DNA from: Zychaea mexicana
Lineage: Eukaryota; Mucoromycota; Mucoromycetes; Mucorales; Lichtheimiaceae
Length of the DNA: 64,000 nt
Assembly (NCBI RefSeq): GCF_025766255.1
Contig: NW_026516805.1
Coordinates: 39,831 to 103,830 of the forward strand
Direction: 5' to 3'
Shown piece after piece: positions 47,664 through 58,296 of this stretch (positions within the stretch are counted from its first letter, which is position 1; every line of letters begins with the position of its first letter). Made by a program: the position numbers and the translations under genes. The notes beneath the pieces are model-generated. The model was not told the origin of the DNA. It did no database searches and saw only the letters and a list, made by a program, of their open reading frames with translations.

Positions 47664-49570
47664 AATTGTTATTGGATGAGTCCTGCTCATCATCCTCGCG
47701 GTTTCTTTTCTACGGTACAACTGTGGGTGTTTCGATGTAATTCAGTGCTGAAGGGATGATCAGCTTATGCTGCCTTTTTGCCAAAATGGACACAAATCCT
47801 TCCTCCTCATCATCGGTACTAGCCAGTGAATTTTCCACTGCTTTGATTGTTGCTTTGATTATGTGCTAGATAATTTATGGTTAGTACAGAAAACTAATCC
47901 TTCAAATACTACTTTCATTTTTATCGCTTCACTAACCTTCAGATGATAAACTTGTTTTAAAAATTTGATATATATGTTATAAAAATTTCTGAGCTCGCAA
48001 GGTATTCAGATTTCTTCGAAGTGTTTTATGCGGCAGGTGTAACCAGCTGGAACATCCATGATCGAAGTGTAACGCATAGGTCTATGGAATTAGTCAATAA
48101 ACTATTCTTTGTCATTTCTTGTTCAATGCAGTATAAAAGTAACTTACAAGTATAGGAAAATCCTACTATACACAGGGAGCGGATTCCCACCTCGTCATTT
48201 CCCATCGGGGATTAATGCTTAGTAGTTGTTTAGAAAAGGTTTAATTAATTAAAGGTATATCATTGTTTAAAGATGTATATGAAAAAATTAAAAATTATAT
48301 TATAATTTTTTTATTTTGAAATGTTTAAGATAATTTTTTAAACTTTTTTTAATTTGTATAATATGTTTATGTTTCGTATAAACATGTTTAAACTGTTTAA
48401 ACTATAATATTCTTTTATGTTTGATTTAAACCTTATGGTGGCGCAACTATAGTGAGCAAATCCCTTCTCTTAGCCGAGGAATACTTGGACGAAGGCTAGC
48501 TTGACAGTGAAATCCTTAACTAAAATTAATTTATTATTTACAGTAATATTAATTGTTATAGATTGATACTTATCTCCACAGCAAGGCTCAGCATCATATC
48601 TTTCATATTTTTGGGCAGCTTGACGAGCTTTTCCACAAGTTCTTTTGCTCCTACTCCAGCTTCATTCAAATAACCATGTTCAGCCGAAGTAAATTCCAGT
48701 ATGTTTCTTGCGATTATAAGGTCAGGCTTAATGCTGTGAACCTTCTGTTTAATCGAGTCATCAGCCGCATGTCTCTCTTCATTGTGGCGTGCTGATGATG
48801 CAGCAGATTGTTGGTCGCTTCTGAATGACAAAAATACTGTAAGTTTGAATTCTTATATCAGTACTCTTTTTACTGTTACTTCGATCAGTACCATTGGACT
48901 TCCACTCCTAAATCATCGAAGCAATCGTCGATAGCTCGCCCCAGCCATAGCATATCCCGTTCTTTGCCCCTTGATGCCAGTCGGGCCATCACACCCCAAT
49001 GATACGCTGATACTGTGTCAAGAATGCATCGTTTTGCCCAGTTAGCATCAAACTGACTGACTACGTCAAAGTGAGCATGGTTGGCAACGTGGTGGATCTC
49101 ATTGATGTTAGTCTATTATATGAGTTTTTTAAAGTTATAATCTATCGCTCCATTTCTCACAAAGTTTATATACAGATATACCAACTCCTTGAACTAGGAA
49201 AAAAAATCGTTAAGATGCTCAGGTAGAGCTGGAACTGGAAGAGCATTTTGTTGCTCAATTGCTTGAAGTTGAGATGTGGTGAAAACAGTTTTCCAACAGG
49301 GATCTCCCAGGTCCAAAATGAAAGAGTGAGCAGTGCTAAAAATGTGGTTAACCAATAGTTACAGATAAACCCATATATAATAGATTACTTACTGTTCACA
49401 AAGCTGAGTCTTGGCAAATTTGTAGATCACATCTTCGACGTAAACACCATCAATGAGCTACTTGCGCTCAGGAACCATGGCCTGGTACTTTTGCTCAAAT
49501 GAGTCCTACTGTGCTTTTGTCAGTACGGTCTAGACACCGAAGTTAGAAATGAAATTAGCATACACATTAA
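47664..49570 (-). pseudogene. Relic of the same uncharacterised family (copy 2), more complete
   Basis: Minus-strand blocks: DSFEQKYQAMVPERK, a TAG, LIDGVYVEDVIYKFAKTQLC (donor GTAAGT near 49390); AHSFILDLGDPCWKTVFTTS and QAIEQQNALPVPALPEHLND; NEIHHVANHAHFDVVSQFDA, NWAKRCILDTVSAYHWGVMA and DMLWLGRAIDDCFDDLGVEV; ESFRSD-like MSFRSDQQSAASSARHNEER with KPDLIIARNILEFTSAEHGY and LVEKLVKLPKNMKDMM; then RPMRYTSIMDVPAGYTCRIK, a TGA, and IIKATIKAVENSLASTDDEE to a final TAA at 47664. At least four stops (TAG at a Trp codon of copy 1, TAG, TGA, TAG) make it a pseudogene. An AT-rich repeat (48235-48515) lies in one intron-like gap. Confidence 0.55.
48235..48515 (+). repeat. AT-rich non-coding repeat, partner at 24780-25150
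   Basis: AT-rich DNA with runs such as TTTAAACTGTTTAAACTATA, ending in GAGGAATACTTGGACGAAGG and GCTTGACAGTGAAATCC. It has a relative at the left edge of the cargo. It lies inside the relic gene at 47664-49570. Confidence 0.45.
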
Positions 49571-49770
49571 TTAAGCACAGCGGGATGTGCAGTACTAAAT
49601 TGGCTATAAATTTACAATAGTTTTTGATAAATCTAATAAATTGCTTGCTACTATATTAAATTATATCATCGATTTCGATATTTTATCAATTTTATGACAT
49701 CATGTGACCAAATCATGCATTCAATGATTATAAAAATTGAAAATCCATAATATAAATAAAGAACGACCCA

Positions 49771-50897
49771 ATGGATACAACAAACTATACACTACTGATT
49801 ACAAAAAAAGTAAACTCAATTATTGCAAATTATTGGCAATTCCTAGAATGGAATTGGCCTACTGTACATAATAAATATAAACATAGAACTGATTTGAGAC
49901 ATATTAAATTCATAGATAAGATTAAGGATGAATTGTTATATAAATTAGGTTATGTTGCTGTATTTATTTTCTAGTAGTTTTATATACAAACAAGGGATAT
50001 CCTGGACCTTACTTTGAAAGAAAACAGATTGTTTTTATTATATCATTTAGTCTCTGGAGTATGTGGTGAAAAATTTGAAAAATACTTACCACATAGCACA
50101 TTTCATACATTTTATAAAAAGTTTTGGATGGATGAGGACAACCACAAACGAATCAACAAAATAGTAAATGATTCAATGAATAACATGTTTTCATCTATCA
50201 AATTACGTATTCTATCTGCTAGAAAGCATAATCCCGACTTATTTAAATATGTAACACTTATATTGGATGGCCATGATTCAAGAATTAACTATGTAGATAC
50301 TGAAACTGACCACTTCAAAGAATGTATTCCTATAAACTTAAGAAGAATGGAATACGTACCCAATTTGTTAGTGATATGAATGATATGATTATATATACTT
50401 CTAAAAGTGACTTTTGTTCTGATAGCTCAGATAGTAGCATGTTTTTAAGCATGATATTATTTAAATATATGCATGAGAATGACATAATGGCAGTTGATAG
50501 TGGATATACTTTATTTATCACGCAATTTACAGAGCTTGCTGATGAAAAAGGATATAACTTTAGCCATGATAATTTTGTATACCCTATACGTAAAAATGTA
50601 AATGGGCCCTTAACGATTACTGATGATCATTTTAATAAGACATTTGGAAGTTTTAGGACAAAAGTTGAGAATTAATTCTCAGAAATTGGGAATAAGTTCT
50701 ACCGATTCAATAATAACAAATCAGTTGTTAAAATGGATAACATAAAATACTATAATTTGCAATTTCGTGTAGCTTGTTTATTAAAAAATATTACAAAATT
50801 TGTAGAAATATTCAATATTCCTATTTTACCATACTATAAAAAGCATAAACTAATTGATATAGTGGTTAGCAATAGAAAACAATCTTGTTTGCATTAA
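49771..50897 (+). pseudogene. DDE-chromodomain element copy C4, transposase
   Basis: Nearly the whole transposase core in several frames: TTNYTLLITKKVNSIIANYW; FEKYLPHSTFHTFYKKFWMD; VTLILDGHDSRINYVDTETD (Asp); a frameshift near 50325; KKNGIRTQFVSDMNDMIIYT; MAVDSGYTLFITQFTELADE (Asp); FNKTFGSFRTKVEN (candidate Glu), a TAA at 50673 where C1 has CAA, then FSEIGNKFYRFNNNKSVVKM and YYNLQFRVACLLKN. It gives the best view of the core that C1 carries in two halves. Its chromodomain is not downstream in sense; an antisense one follows at once. Confidence 0.75.
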
Positions 50898-50918
50898 ATG
50901 ACCAAATTTTAGCTATTC

Positions 50919-51199
50919 ATTTTATTTTCAAGTAAATCCATATAATTATCAATAATTGCTGTATCATTAAAATCTTCTTGCCGAATCTATTCATTATGTG
51001 AATCATTATAATCTTTCCATTTAATATAATATTTCATTCGTTTTTTAAATTTCCTATGTTTTATAATTCTTTCAACTTCAAAACTATCATCATCTATATA
51101 ATTATCATTTTCTATATCCATATTATTTATTGGTAATTCATTGCTATGATTATCATTAAAGTAGTTTCGAATAAATGCATCTTAATGATTAGTCATATC
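50919..51199 (-). pseudogene. Antisense chromodomain between copies C4 and C5
   Basis: The minus strand reads DNHSNELPINNMDIENDNY, then SFEVERIIKHRKFKKRMKYY and IKWKDYNDSHNE, a TAG where the partner has TGG, and DFNDTAIIDNYM. It is the reverse complement of the block at 52440-52720. The inverted pair flanks copy C5. Confidence 0.7.
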
Positions 51200-51289
51200 T
51201 GTAATTCTTAATATACTGTATCAAACTCATATATAATGCTATTTATATTATTATTTCAACCAATTAAAAAAACTGAATTTGTATATATA

Positions 51290-52200
51290 ATTAAAATAGA
51301 CAATATTATAAACAATGAACTTTCAAAAATATATTATAAATACTGGCAATTTTTGGATAAAATTATCCTATAAAGATCTCTGAATATAAGCATAGAGAAG
51401 AAATAAAAAATATATAACAAATATACAGAAAATTAAGCAAGAATTAGTAGATAAATTAGGATACATTCCCATTTTCTTTTTTCTAATAGTTATTTTTAAT
51501 AAATATGATTATAAAGGTCCATATGTATTTTTAGAAAAAGGTTTATGTTTATTATATCATTTAATAATAGGTAAATCTATAAGAGATATGAATGACTTTA
51601 CTCCTTATACATCATTTTATGCAATTTATAAAGAATTTTGGGAAAATAATAAGAATGATATATATAGAATTATAACTGAATTACTAGAAAATATGTTTTC
51701 ATCCTCTACTTTGAGAATAATAAATGCAAAAAAGCTTAATCCTATAGGCTTTAAAAATATGACTTTATTTATAGATGGTTATGATAGTCGTATAGATTAT
51801 AACAACAAAATTATAAAGAAAAGAAATTTTTATTTATATAAATTCAAGAATTCAGGTTTACGAACACAAGTTATATATGATATTAATGAATTTGCAGTTA
51901 ATGTATCTAATAGTAGACTATGCAGAAATTATAATGATGGGCAAATGTTTTTAGGTATGAAGTTGGACAATAAAGTAAATGAAAATGATTGCATAGCATT
52001 TGATAGTGGTTACTACTACTATATTAAAAAATTTGTAGAAACTTGCGATAGAAAAGGAAATAATAAAATAAATCTTAATAATTTTATATTTCCTATTAAA
52101 AAAACTTAAAATATAGACTTAAATGATAATGAATTACTATACAATGAAACTTTTGAAGTTTTAGAAGTAAAATAAATCATGTTTTGGATTTCTTGGCAAT
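51290..52200 (+). pseudogene. DDE-chromodomain element copy C5, diverged transposase
   Basis: A more distant paralogue: INNELSKIYYKYWQFLDK, YVFLEKGLCLLYHLIIG, TSFYAIYKEFWENNKNDIYR, MTLFIDGYDSRIDYNNKIIK (Asp), CIAFDSGYYYYIKKFVETCD (Asp) and INLNNFIFPIKKT before a stop at 52107. It shows that the window contains at least two subfamilies of this element. The region of the third acidic residue is degraded. Confidence 0.65.
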
Positions 52201-52439
52201 AAATTCAAAAGGTTAATAATAATGAAAGTACTATAAAAGTTACAGATTTAAAAATATATAATGTACAATTAAATTATCACTTCTATTATTAAATATTCAA
52301 AAGTTTTGTCAGTTATATAATATACCTAATAAACCAAATCATCTGTATGGGTTAATGAAAACTTTAATTATCCTAATCCTAATAGAAATCATAATATAAA
52401 TAGCATTATATATGAATTTGATATATTAAGAATTATAGA

Positions 52440-52720
52440 TATGACTAATCAACAAGATGCATTTATTTGAAACTACTTTAATGATAATCATAGCAATGAA
52501 TTACCAGTAAATAATATGGATATAGAAAATGATAATTATACAGATGATGATAGTTTTGAAGTTGAAAGAATTATAAAACATAAAAAAAACGAATGAAATA
52601 TTATTTAAATGGAAAGATTATAATGATTCATATAATGAATGGATTTGGCAAGAAGATTTTAATGATACAGCAAATATTGATAATTATATAGATTTATTTG
52701 AAAATAAAATGAATAGCTAA
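52440..52720 (+). pseudogene. Chromodomain of copy C5
   Basis: DNHSNELPVNNMDIENDNYT, then SFEVERIIKHKK, a frameshift in an A-run near 52590, and YYLKWKDYNDSYNEWIWQED, FNDTANIDNYIDLFENKMNS. The K-W-K-D-Y-x(4)-N-E-W core is a typical chromodomain half. Confidence 0.7.
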
Positions 52721-52744
52721 GATTTGGTCATTTAATGCAAAAAG

Positions 52745-53290
52745 ATTGTTTTCCTTTTAAATTTATCTCAAATTATAACCATATATTTATTAATTTTATT
52801 AAGTATATTAATGAAGGAGAACATTTATTTATAAATAAATTTAAAAATTTATTAAACATATAATGAATTGAGAATATTAAAATTTTTCAAACACTGCAAT
52901 ATATTAAATACTAAAACATACAGCAAAAAATCAACAATTATTTTATAAGTATAGATTGTATTTTTATTTTTTATTTTCATCTTCAACACTTTTTGCTAAG
53001 ACTTTTTAATTCAGCACATGACATTAATTTATTTTATATTCCTAAATGCATTTATAGCTGTATCATAATTAATTTCAATATTATTATCTTCTGTAATACT
53101 TTCTATAATTCTATGAAAGCACTTTTTATGATAAAGTTTATATATATTTTTTCATTAGACTTAGTAATTGATGGAGAAAATATCAATGGATATATATTAA
53201 ACTTTTTACTTCTCAATAAATCAATATAAACTTTTTCTTTATTTTCAATGTTTTTAATAACTGTAATATTGCTTATTGTTAAGTATAATA
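52745..53290. other. AT-rich remnant with coding-like traces on the minus strand
   Basis: On the minus strand, LLRSKKFNIYPLIFSPSITK and, after a frameshift, FHRIIESITEDNNIEINYDT look like decayed coding sequence of the same AT-rich composition. It lies where the second ORF would be expected but has no C-x13-C finger. Unknown. Confidence 0.3.
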
Positions 53291-53294
53291 TTAT

Positions 53295-53792
53295 TGTACA
53301 GGATTTTTCATCTCCTAGCAGACATTTGAACTTTTATTTAGGCAGAAGAGATTTAATTTTAGGCAGAGTGGACATGAATGAAAATCGAGCTGGACATTAA
53401 TAAAAATCGATCTAGACATGAATGAAAATCGAGCTGGACATGAATGAAAATCGATCTAGACATGAATATAAAACGATCTGGACATGAATATAAATCGATC
53501 TAGACATGAGTAAAATCAATCTAGATAAAATAAAAATCAATCTGTACATGAATGAAAATCATTCTGACAAGAATAATAATCAATCTAAACATGAATAATA
53601 GACAACCTAGACATAATAACAGTCAACCTAGACATAGTTTTAGTCAACTAAGATATGATAAAAGTTGAAGTAGATAATATATTAAGTATAGCAGAGCAGA
53701 ATATATGAGTACTTAAGATTTTTAATTTAAGTCAAGACATAATAGAAGTTAAGCAGTACAAAGCCAATGTCTAAGATATAGTAGTATAGCTG
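53295..53792 (+). mobile_element. DDE-chromodomain element 3' terminal fragment, copy C6
   Basis: Inverted copy of 33531-34155: the same CATCTCCTAGCAGAC lead-in, a 21-bp tandem array at 53365-53650, and the terminus TAGTAGTATAGCTGT at 53792. Host-like sequence with GGTGATA motifs starts immediately after. Confidence 0.75.
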
Positions 53793-54283
53793 TCACTGGG
53801 TGGGTAGGGGAATATCACCAGGTGAAAAACAGGGTGATATCCAGGTGATATTAGGGTGATAGGTATATTTCACCAGGTTTTTTAACATGGTGATATTTTT
53901 GTAGAAACCTGGTGAAATGTAACATATCACCATGTTTTGAGCATGGTGATATTTTGCTGCATGCACGCGGAAATAGGGGTTGCTCCGTAAAAAGGGCTGT
54001 TGCTCAATTTCTTTACAGAGGTCTGCATGTGCATGATTTAGCGTATAGGGAGGTGTAGATAGGATTAAAATGATAGCAGTATTGATCTGTCCAATGGGTT
54101 ATGGATATTGTAAAATTATTTACGTTGTAGTTGAATGAAACGATTTTATTTTATTATAGTCATTGGCTAGAATTTTACAAGCATCAAAAGAAAACAGGAG
54201 CAAGTATTGATAGAAGGAAACTAGTACTAATGTAGTCGATTTATACTATAATGGACAGTGGTGATAGAGAGGAGAGTGGAATA
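53793..54283. repeat. GGTGATA/TATCACC cluster and right end of the cargo
   Basis: At 53815-53960 short inverted motifs alternate: AATATCACCAGGTG, CAGGGTGATATCC, CAGGTGATATTAGGGTGATA, TTTCACCAGG, AACATGGTGATATTTT, TATCACCATG. They can pair with each other in many ways. 53960-54283 has no gene and abuts mariner-like copy B. Confidence 0.5.
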
Positions 54284-55002
54284 TATGGTGCATACTGACT
54301 TGAATCGTTAATATATTTGAAATACCGACCCAAAAAAAGAAAGTGTATCAGAGTTGTCCAAAGTGAATTTTTTGAGATTCTGACCAGCAAGATGTGTTTA
54401 ATAGCATATTATAAGCATTTCTTACTCGTTACTTTATGAAAAAAGGTGTTTTAGAGAGCTCTGATAGCCATCAAAGTTTTGTCGGAATATGAAAATTTAC
54501 TATGTAGACCCAAGAATTCGACAAGGTGGGAGGGGTAGATCAGTGAGGTGATGTAGGCTATTACAGCCTGTGTAACATTGTATTTGTCATGGTTACACAA
54601 ACATGTTATCCTCATCATCATACTGCTTTTTCACAAGGGTTGTGTTTCCCTCATTGATACTCGCTCATTATGGTGAAACTACACTACTTTGAGTTTGATC
54701 CAAATAACTCAACCCACTTCATCTTCTTCGTAACCATTAAAATGCAGTAGAGAGAACACCACACACATGGATGAAACAATTATTACATAATTAGCACCAT
54801 ATTGATAATCTCTCAAACATGGATCACAATCGAGAATGACTCAGGACCAACTATTGTCAATACTTCGTTGCAATATAATATCGATAATCTCTTAAACATG
54901 AATCAGAATCGAGAATCATAACTCAGGACCAACCATTGTCAGTACTTAGTTTCAATCTACATTATCTGAGTTGAGCGAAGTGTACCTGTCAAAGAGCGGA
55001 TA

Positions 55003-55242
55003 CTAATTCCAGCACAGACAAAAGTGAGACTTCACCAAACAAGGAACGCACTGATCGAGGCAAAGATCACTCTTTACAATTGGAAGACAACGTCCATTAT
55101 CATGGCCGACAAACTCAACCTTCCCATCCTTCTTCATCTTTGAAACATCCGAAACCCGGCATGTCCGCGATCCATTTATCAGTTCATCCGAACGGAAGTT
55201 TTGATAGCATCTCCAACAGTATATAAAGGGTTGTGAATTCAT
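55003..55242 (-). CDS. Small Cys-rich ORF divergent from mariner-like transposase (copy B)
   Basis: Identical to the 79-codon frame of copy A except one residue (HDNGRC for HDNRRC). Same position relative to the transposase, same caveats. Confidence 0.3.
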   Translation of the reverse strand: MNSQPFIYCWRCYQNFRSDELINGSRTCRVSDVSKMKKDGKVEFVGHDNGRCLPIVKSDLCLDQCVPCLVKSHFCLCWN

Positions 55243-55343
55243 TTAGTGAAATTATCTCATATTTGACTCTCACTGTATTTCATATTGTCCTTTAATAATT
55301 ATCCTTCTCTTATTATCTATCACAACCCGCGTTTATCACACCC

Positions 55344-57476
55344 ATGCCCCCTCCAAACAAGCGACAAAGACGCGCCAAAGAACAGCGGAACAATACCACT
55401 TACAAGCATTTTGGATCCATTTCACCGTTACTTGAGGATCGCACTGTGCAAATCCCGATTGTTGAAGATCAGGAACTTGACGATTTCGAGATACTTGCAT
55501 CAATCGACGATGAACCTGATTCGACTGCTTCTATACCTGATTTTGGTATACGATCGAGTAATGAAGTGTGCTCACGTGGCCCATACTGGGGAAATGGAAG
55601 AACGACAAAGTACTACCGGCAGCAAATAGCAGCAAAGAAGGCAAATGGGTCTTACCGTATTACCGATTTCATGCGTAGCACTGCTGAAACAACCGACACA
55701 GAAGCGTCGCAAGAGACGACAAGTGCCAATGAAGAATGGATAGAGTCGCTGCTCGACTACAAGCCGATGATGACTATAGAAGAAGCATGCGAACGGCTGG
55801 AACCTCTCGTTGTTCCCCGAATGAACATTAAGAAAGAGGCGGAAAGGGGCTTGAATGACTTTGAGCTAAGAAAATACATTGCGGTCCATGTGTATTTCCG
55901 CGAACGCGTTGGAGGCAAAGGAGCAATAGCAGCATCCGAAATAGCAGCTAGGATTGCATGGATATGTCCCTCCAAGTATTATCGACCCATGGTAATTCGA
56001 TGTTTTTATGCCAAACAGTATCTCGAGACTGGCCGCATTTCACCACATCAGCAAGGCAAACACGTCAAGCGATTATCACTTCTAAGTGATGAAGACGTGG
56101 CTGAAGCAGCACAGCATTGGCTGAAAGAAACAAAACCACAGCATAGAGACTTGCCAGAATTGTTGAAGTTTCTGAACGAGATTGTCATTCCGACCCTCCT
56201 TAGACTTCCAGGACAAATATCAGCTTCTGTCCTAAGCAATTACCTTCATGAATGGGGCTACAAGTATCGTACGAACAAAAAGGACGTTTACGTCGACGGT
56301 CACGAGCGCGAAGATGTGGTGAAATATCGTCAAACGTGGGCAGCACAGATGATTGAATATAAGCAATTCATGGAAACGTATCCTGAAGGGCAAGAGCATG
56401 TCATCCAAGAACCTCGGCTACTGGAAGGACAAAGGAAGATTGTCATGGTAACCCATGACGAATCAACCTTCTACTCAAACGATGGCAAAACTGATCTTTG
56501 GCTCCATGAAGGTGAAAATCCAATCAGAAAGAAGTCTCCAGGAGGATCAATCATGGTTAGCGAGTTCCAGTGCCCATGTCATGGAACCATGAGGATCAAA
56601 GGTTGGAAATCACGGAAGTTCTTTTTCGCAGGTGTGAACCGTGATGGCTACTGGACCTCAAAAGATATGCTGGAGCAGCTAAAAGAAGATGCCATTCCTC
56701 TCTTTGAGCGACTCCACCCTGACTGCCAAGCTTTGTTTGTATTCGACCAGTCCAGCAACCACAATGCCTACGGAGCAAGTGCAAAATTAGCAAGCAAATT
56801 TACCTTGAAGGACAAAGTGCTAAAGGGGATCGAAGAAAGAGTTATCTTACCTGGCAAGTACACCGATTTTAACGGCGAACAGAAGATACAGAACTTCTAT
56901 ATTTTGCAAAAAGAAGTAGTCAAGACAAAACGTGGTCCAAAAGAGGTCCGAACCTGGATTCAAAAAGGACTTAGGACTATACTGGAAGAGCGTGGTCTTG
57001 GTCGTTGGAGTGAATTCGAGGCAAAGAAACAACATTGGATAACCAATTGCAAAGCTCCTCCAAATGAGTACAATGACTGCTGCCCCTTCCATATGCTTCA
57101 AGCTCAACCTGACTTCGTTGCCCAAAAAACGATGTTGCACGAAGCTGTACTCAAGGCAGGCCATCTCTTTGCATTGTATCCGAAGTACCATTGTGAAACC
57201 AACTGGATTGAAAGATACTGGGGCGCGTCGAAACGTATTGCAAGAAAAGAGTGTAATTACTCTTATTCTTCCTTAAAAAATAATCTCGATGGCTATCTTG
57301 ATCGCACGTCTCCTCCTGATGATCCTCCTTTGGCAATACGTCGATACTACAACCGTTGCTGGCGTTATATCCAAGCATACAAGGATATGAAAGACGATCG
57401 TGAAGCTGCCAAGATCGTAGAGAAATTTACTTCTAGAAGTTACAAATCCCACCGCAGAATTGGAGCAAGTGATTAG
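55344..57476 (+). CDS. Mariner-like DDE transposase, 710 residues, intact
   Basis: Single-exon ORF beginning MPPPNKRQRRAKEQRNN. The first 330 residues hold an acidic linker and helical, presumably DNA-binding, segments (YFRERVGGKGAIAASEIAAR; LNEIVIPTLLRLPGQISASV; NYLHEWGYKYRTNKKDVYVD resembles the winged-helix end seen before Tc1-type catalytic domains). The catalytic core has VTHDESTFYSNDGKTDLW (Asp about 372), SPGGSIMVSEFQCPCHG, LFVFDQSSNHNAYGASAKLA (Asp about 468) and CETNWIERYWGASKRIARKE (Glu about 623). The motif style and the TA duplication point to the Tc1/mariner superfamily, but spacings of about 95 and 154 residues are much longer than the D34-39D/E of classical members. It corresponds to a widespread, poorly characterised DDE group. 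Probably functional, and could act on copy A and on the A-cargo-B unit. Confidence 0.85.
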   Translation: MPPPNKRQRRAKEQRNNTTYKHFGSISPLLEDRTVQIPIVEDQELDDFEILASIDDEPDSTASIPDFGIRSSNEVCSRGPYWGNGRTTKYYRQQIAAKKANGSYRITDFMRSTAETTDTEASQETTSANEEWIESLLDYKPMMTIEEACERLEPLVVPRMNIKKEAERGLNDFELRKYIAVHVYFRERVGGKGAIAASEIAARIAWICPSKYYRPMVIRCFYAKQYLETGRISPHQQGKHVKRLSLLSDEDVAEAAQHWLKETKPQHRDLPELLKFLNEIVIPTLLRLPGQISASVLSNYLHEWGYKYRTNKKDVYVDGHEREDVVKYRQTWAAQMIEYKQFMETYPEGQEHVIQEPRLLEGQRKIVMVTHDESTFYSNDGKTDLWLHEGENPIRKKSPGGSIMVSEFQCPCHGTMRIKGWKSRKFFFAGVNRDGYWTSKDMLEQLKEDAIPLFERLHPDCQALFVFDQSSNHNAYGASAKLASKFTLKDKVLKGIEERVILPGKYTDFNGEQKIQNFYILQKEVVKTKRGPKEVRTWIQKGLRTILEERGLGRWSEFEAKKQHWITNCKAPPNEYNDCCPFHMLQAQPDFVAQKTMLHEAVLKAGHLFALYPKYHCETNWIERYWGASKRIARKECNYSYSSLKNNLDGYLDRTSPPDDPPLAIRRYYNRCWRYIQAYKDMKDDREAAKIVEKFTSRSYKSHRRIGASD

Positions 57477-57675
57477 TTTTTATTTTTACCTCTGTTATTT
57501 CTGACTTCCATAAATAAATGATTATAGCTATCGATCATGTAATTTCCTGACCAGTGCAAACATAGAGTATGATATATGAAGAAACATATCGGATGTTTCG
57601 GGTGCAAATTTAGCCGCGGCGTTTCAAAAATTCTCAATTTTCGACAGCTCACGGTTTAAGTCAGTATGCACCATA

Positions 57676-58290
57676 GTACTATAACTATTCCTTTTTCTTT
57701 TCATTGCATCTTTTATTTATATATACATATATGGATGATTTTGTTCTGTTGATGGTACCTGTAACTGTTTACTTCTCTTCTGCATCTTTTATTTAATGTC
57801 TATATGCATTTATGTGTCTGAAATCCTTTATTGCTATCTTGAACTATTAATCTCTCTTAGTATGTATTCTTTATTTACTATATACATACGTTAAAGTATT
57901 TCCGGTCTTTTAGTATTTATCTATACCTATTTTTTTTCTTTACTGGCATCATTTGCTTACTATGTACATTCATTTGTGCTGTTTCCATCCTTTAGTGCTA
58001 GCTAGATTATTTATTTCCTTCCTTTTTACATACATCTTTTGTTTCTAGCATATATACTTTAGTATAGCTGCAATACTATAGCTCTATCTACTCTTCTTTT
58101 TTCTTTTTTATATGTATCAGTTACTTATCACTCACTTAGGTATGATATCAATATCTTAATCTTTATTTTCAGTGAATATGCTTTACTTATTTATTATATG
58201 TTTGCTCTAGTAAGTATCTCACCCCTACAATGCATATGATTTGTATATACATATCATAATTTTATACTAGTTATCACCCTTGAATATACA
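57676..58290 (+). repeat. Degenerate ~84-bp minisatellite, right part
   Basis: Same type of unit as 20290-20961 but more diverged, starting TAGTACTATAACTATT, which matches the internal unit at 20411-20426. Together with the left part it is the interrupted interior of the Merlin element. Confidence 0.65.
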
Positions 58291-58296
58291 ATGATA

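Larger units (their letters stand above)
54286..57673 (+). mobile_element. Mariner-like element copy B (3.4 kb), apparently intact
   Basis: The same 16-bp inverted repeats as copy A, flanked by TA. Carries an uninterrupted transposase ORF. Its right flank (GTACTATAACTATT) continues the ~84-bp minisatellite that ends at the left flank of copy A. Confidence 0.88.
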
